64,000 bases of DNA from the NCBI GenBank assembly GCA_947168045.1, contig CAMVKN010000002.1:62001-126000 (forward strand), given 5' to 3'. Origin of the DNA: an uncultured Prevotellaceae bacterium (GTDB lineage Bacteria > Bacteroidota > Bacteroidia > Bacteroidales > Bacteroidaceae). This document shows positions 61,798 to 64,000 of this stretch, piece by piece (the first letter of the stretch is position 1; the number at the start of each line of letters is the position of its first letter). The translations under genes were made by a program, and so were the position numbers. The notes under the pieces were generated by a model, which had not been told where the DNA came from, did not search any database, and saw nothing but the letters and a program-made list of their open reading frames with translations.

Positions 61798-63300
61798 ATG
61801 TCACTACATACACGTTATTACAAGCTTCAGACAATGGCTGCCGCAGCGTTTGCGCTGGTAGCCATTTCTTCATGTGAGGAGGACAGCCTGAACATCGGGC
61901 AGACACTGACCAAGGACAGCGACAAGCTGGAGGTTAGCACTGAGACCTTCCACGCCACCACACGCACCATCATGGCTGACTCGGTGCTCTCACTGGCTGC
62001 CGACTGCTATCTGGGCACCGTCAGGGACCCACAGACGGGGGCAGACGTCACCAGCGAATTCACTACACAGTTCAACATCCTGGAGACAACCTACCTGCTG
62101 GATGAGAACACCATCGTCAACACCTACGATGGCCGCATCTGCGCCGACTCCTGCGACGTCATCCTCTACATCAACTCACCCTTCCGCAGTGCCGACACGC
62201 TCACCGCCATGAAGATGAGGGTGTGCGAGATGGCACGGCCGCTGGAAGAGGGCATACGCTACTACTCCAACTTCAACCCCTTCCAGGAGGGCCTCGTCAA
62301 GCAGGGGGGCATCAACAAGTCACACGTGTTCACCTACTCTAACCGGGGTGAGAAGGACTCTGTACGCTCCGCCAGCAGCTACCAGAACAGCATACGCATC
62401 CCCCTGAACGAGCCTTACACCAGCAGCGACGGCACCGTCTATAACAACTACGGCACCTACCTCATGCGCCAGTATTACGACCATCCCGAGTACTTCCGCA
62501 ACTCCTACACCTTTGCCCACAACGTCTGTGCAGGCTTCGCATTCCAGATGACCGACGGTCTGGGCTTCCACGCCAAGGTCAGCGACATCGGCCTGCGTGT
62601 CACCTACACGTCGAATTACTCTGGCAACCCTGTCCGCTACAAGATGGTGTTGGCAGGCACGCGCGAGGTGCTGCAGACGACCTACGTCACCAACGACCTC
62701 GAGGCGCTGCAGGCCATGGCCAACGAGACGGCCTACACCTACCTGAAATCACCGGCAGGACTCTATACCGAGGTGACGCTGCCTGTCACCGACATCAAGC
62801 GTGGCCACGAGGGCGACTCGCTGCTGGCTGCCAAGATGACCTTGCAGCGACTGAACAACCAGTCGAGCGACGACCGGCTGATGCCACCGCCAAGCACCCT
62901 CCTGTTAGTACAGAAGGACAGCCTCAATGCGTTCTTCGAGAAGGGGAGCAAGCCCGACAACATCATGACTTATCTCACGGGCTACAACAACCCCGACCCG
63001 AAGACCACCACCTACTACAGCAACACCAACACTTACACCTTCCAGAACCTCTCGGCCCTCATCACCGCACTGTGGAATATGCGTGAACAGGGATTGAAGA
63101 GCGACCCGCAGTGGGAGCAACACCACCCCAACTGGAACAAGATGTTGCTGGTGCCTGTCACCTATACCACTTCGCCGTCGACGAACACCGTCACCAGTGT
63201 CCACCATGATATGTCGCTCACCAGCACCCGCCTGGTGGGTGGTCCCAACAACGCCCACGACCCCATCAACATCGATGTGGTCTATGCCAAGTTCCAGTAA
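61798..63300 (+). CDS. DUF4270 outer-membrane lipoprotein
   Basis: A 500-aa protein, lipobox AISSC (Cys26), with DUF4270 features: NIGQTLTKDSDKLEVSTETF, ADCYLGTVRDPQTGADVTSE, FNILETTYLL and a C-terminal NAHDPINIDVVYAKFQ. The domain is Bacteroidetes-specific; function unknown, a surface role is likely. It follows the glycogen synthase-like gene by 5 bp and is co-transcribed. Confidence 0.83.
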   Translation: MSLHTRYYKLQTMAAAAFALVAISSCEEDSLNIGQTLTKDSDKLEVSTETFHATTRTIMADSVLSLAADCYLGTVRDPQTGADVTSEFTTQFNILETTYLLDENTIVNTYDGRICADSCDVILYINSPFRSADTLTAMKMRVCEMARPLEEGIRYYSNFNPFQEGLVKQGGINKSHVFTYSNRGEKDSVRSASSYQNSIRIPLNEPYTSSDGTVYNNYGTYLMRQYYDHPEYFRNSYTFAHNVCAGFAFQMTDGLGFHAKVSDIGLRVTYTSNYSGNPVRYKMVLAGTREVLQTTYVTNDLEALQAMANETAYTYLKSPAGLYTEVTLPVTDIKRGHEGDSLLAAKMTLQRLNNQSSDDRLMPPPSTLLLVQKDSLNAFFEKGSKPDNIMTYLTGYNNPDPKTTTYYSNTNTYTFQNLSALITALWNMREQGLKSDPQWEQHHPNWNKMLLVPVTYTTSPSTNTVTSVHHDMSLTSTRLVGGPNNAHDPINIDVVYAKFQ

Positions 63301-63304
63301 GCAC

Positions 63305-63436
63305 ATGGCCGACGGTTACATAGAGAAACGCCAAGAGGACTACGAGTCACGGCGCGAGGCATGGCTTAGGCGCAAGCGCCACCTGCCTCCGCTAAAAGGT
63401 CCGCACATCCAGCGCCCAGACTATGATAATTCATAG
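63305..63436 (+). CDS. Small basic protein, 43 aa
   Basis: An ATG 4 bp after the DUF4270 stop opens MADGYIEKRQEDYESRREAW then LRRKRHLPPLKGP. It is strongly charged and helical at the N-terminus. Small proteins beginning MADNYLEK.. occur in related genomes as I recall, which supports a real gene. Function unknown. It was read as the tail of a longer frame overlapping DUF4270, but the internal ATG is better placed. Confidence 0.55.
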   Translation: MADGYIEKRQEDYESRREAWLRRKRHLPPLKGPHIQRPDYDNS

Positions 63437-63473
63437 GGTCTCCGGCATAAGGCTCAATGGATAATAGGCTGAC

Positions 63474-63526
63474 CTCACATCTCAATTCTCAAATCTCAAT
63501 TCCCACATCTCAATTCTCAAATCATC
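63474..63526 (+). repeat. CTCAATTCTCAAATCT repeat tract upstream of glnN
   Basis: Words CTCAATT, CTCAAAT and CCCACAT for about 50 bp, ending two codons before the glnN start. It occupies the place where a promoter and ribosome-binding site would lie. Same family as 21764-21790 and the right half of 8206-8280. Confidence 0.75.
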
Positions 63527-64000
63527 ATGTCCAATCTGAGATTCCAGGTCGTAGAAGAAGCGTTCAAGAAACGCCCGTTAGAAATAAAGACTCCCGCTCA
63601 GCGTCCGTCGGAGTATTTCGGCAAGTACGTCTTTACCCGCGAGAAGATGTTCAAGTATCTGTCGCGCGATGTTTACGAGAAGCTCGTCGACGTCATCGAC
63701 AACGGCGCACGCCTGGACCGTTCCATTGCTGACGCGGTGGCTGCCGGCATGAAGCAGTGGGCCATGGAGATGGGCGTCACCCACTACACACACTGGTTCC
63801 AGCCTCTCACCGAGGGTACCGCCGAGAAGCACGATGCCTTTGTTGAGCACGACGGCAAGGGTGGCATGATGGAGTCGTTCAGCGGCAAGCTGCTCGTACA
63901 GCAGGAGCCCGACGCCAGCTCCTTCCCCAGCGGCGGCATACGCAACACCTTCGAGGCTCGTGGCTACAGCGCCTGGGACCCCACCAGCCCGGTGTTCATC
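63527..64000 (+). CDS. glnN: Glutamine synthetase type III (5' part)
   Basis: The first 158 codons of a GlnN-type (GSIII) glutamine synthetase, cut by the window end. [75 protein letters not shown] and [40 protein letters not shown] are diagnostic of the GSIII N-terminus, common in Bacteroidales (about 730 aa in total). It assimilates ammonia. Start ATG 63527 was set by hand because the frame runs off the window. Confidence 0.93.
   Translation, partial: MSNLRFQVVEEAFKKRPLEIKTPAQRPSEYFGKYVFTREKMFKYLSRDVYEKLVDVIDNGARLDRSIADAVAAGMKQWAMEMGVTHYTHWFQPLTEGTAEKHDAFVEHDGKGGMMESFSGKLLVQQEPDASSFPSGGIRNTFEARGYSAWDPTSPVFI

Overview
The window looks like a chromosomal segment of a Bacteroidales bacterium, most likely Prevotellaceae (Prevotella or a split-off genus). 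The reasons are: about two dozen promoters with the Bacteroidetes -7 box TAnnTTTG, several with a TTTG about 18-20 bp upstream; genes typical of the order (RprXY two-component pair, FimB/Mfa2 fimbrial lipoprotein, DUF4270 lipoprotein beside a short glycogen synthase-like gene and panC, GlnN-type glutamine synthetase, DUF4369-TlpA lipoproteins, C-terminal sorting tail); and moderately high G+C genes separated by AT-rich gaps. The genus is inferred. I saw no rRNA, tRNA, CRISPR array, phage module or transposase.

Layout. 1-5.2 kb: secA (truncated by the window edge), an alkaline phosphatase-like exoenzyme and a DUF4105 membrane protein. 5.3-11.1 kb: an envelope run (outer-membrane barrel, LptC, CorC/HlyC-type CBS protein, PpiD-like foldase). 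11.1-23.8 kb: nth, DUF2461, GH28 pectinase, lepA, a Crp/Fnr regulator, a broken caspase-like gene, rpmE2, a secreted nuclease, gpx-trxB, nadC, an outer-membrane barrel and cstA. 23.9-28.5 kb: GHL10 glycosidase, OmpA/TPR lipoprotein and a thioredoxin-like lipoprotein without its cysteines. 29-34.4 kb: a HepT-MntA toxin-antitoxin pair, RprY/RprX, a VWA protein and an unusual sigma-like/A1S_2505-like fusion. 34.5-41.6 kb: two tandem acyl-AMP/CoA ligases, RlmD-type methyltransferase, FimB/Mfa2 and a DEAD-box helicase. 41.7-49.1 kb: an accessory stretch with three AAA ATPases, a 150-bp direct duplication, a 0.5-kb terminal-inverted-repeat element and a secreted protein. 49.4-64 kb: C1 peptidase, TPR protein, SBP lipoprotein, radA, coaBC, ThiE-like, prs, TlpA, panD-panC, glycogen synthase-like, DUF4270, a 43-aa protein and glnN (cut by the window edge). 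Three pantothenate/CoA genes (coaBC, panD, panC) lie within 6 kb.

The most striking content is not a gene. Several families of short repeats are scattered through the window: heptamer-like tandem words such as TGAGAGG and TTAGGAG, a 48-bp GTAGAGTTTGCTACCGC element, and a GC-rich CCCCTCCC/GGGAGGGG hairpin. They often begin at or just inside stop codons, and they also lie in frame inside conserved genes: three times in the rlmD-like gene, once between the two catalytic halves of CoaBC, once between the CBS domains of the CorC-type protein, and once as the hydrophobic core of the LptC signal peptide. A 7-bp word carrying a stop codon gives stops in all three frames in one orientation and none in the other, which would explain both placements. 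I regard this repeat system as the best candidate for an under-described biological system here.
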